This document shows, piece by piece, positions 6,925 to 6,935 of a DNA stretch of 6,935 bases. This stretch comes from Erysipelothrix sp. UBA3383 (GTDB taxonomy: Bacteria; Bacillota_I; Bacilli_A; Erysipelotrichales; Erysipelotrichaceae), in NCBI GenBank assembly GCA_002358955.1, contig DEPV01000105.1:1-6935 (forward strand), written 5' to 3'. A model generated the notes under the pieces. That model saw only the letters and a list, made by a program, of their open reading frames with translations. It was not told where the DNA came from and did not search any database. Made by a program: the position numbers and the translations under genes. Each line of letters begins with the position of its first letter. Within the stretch, counting starts at the first letter, position 1.

Positions 6925-6935
6925 GATGTCAATTT

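Noticed and set aside
1..6935. A mobile element, CRISPR array, phage or defence island
   Set aside because: There is no transposase, integrase, terminal repeat, spaced direct repeat or defence domain; the right half is ordinary housekeeping gene content.

Overview
The window looks like chromosome of a low-GC, Gram-positive, host-associated bacterium of the Bacillota. The evidence is AT-rich DNA, strong GGAGG-type ribosome binding sites, TGnTATAAT promoters and an LPxTG sortase-anchored surface glycosidase built for host mucin. The large FIVAR-bearing LPATG protein would suit an Erysipelothrix-like member of the Erysipelotrichia, but this placement is inference and the sequence does not prove it.

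Left half (1-3350). The window opens inside a very large surface protein gene and shows its last ~1,093 codons. The fragment starts in the catalytic barrel of a family GH101 endo-alpha-N-acetylgalactosaminidase, which removes O-glycans from mucin-type glycoproteins. Two galactose-binding-like beta-sandwich modules, four FIVAR helical repeats, an unnamed C-terminal domain, an acidic Pro/Thr/Asp linker and an LPATG cell-wall anchor follow. A perfect 34-bp palindrome with flanking A and T runs closes the gene and can also terminate the convergent gene downstream.

Right half (3374-6924). Four housekeeping-type genes follow: an RsuA-family 16S rRNA pseudouridine synthase on the minus strand; a MalY/PatB-type PLP-dependent C-S lyase divergent from it; a tRNA-dihydrouridine synthase of an atypical clade; and a GNAT acetyltransferase. 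The 113-bp gap between the pseudouridine synthase and the C-S lyase holds two back-to-back extended -10 promoters. A third extended -10 overlaps the region just after the C-S lyase stop and should drive the dihydrouridine synthase, probably with the acetyltransferase behind it.

The glycosidase is the accessory, host-interaction part of the window. The other genes concern RNA modification and sulfur amino acid metabolism and have no obvious functional tie to it. I see no tRNA, rRNA, CRISPR array, insertion sequence or prophage signal, and no gene-free stretch longer than about 115 bases. I did not find a clearly new multi-gene system. The best leads are the divergent active-site surroundings of the GH101 enzyme and its uncharacterised C-terminal domain.
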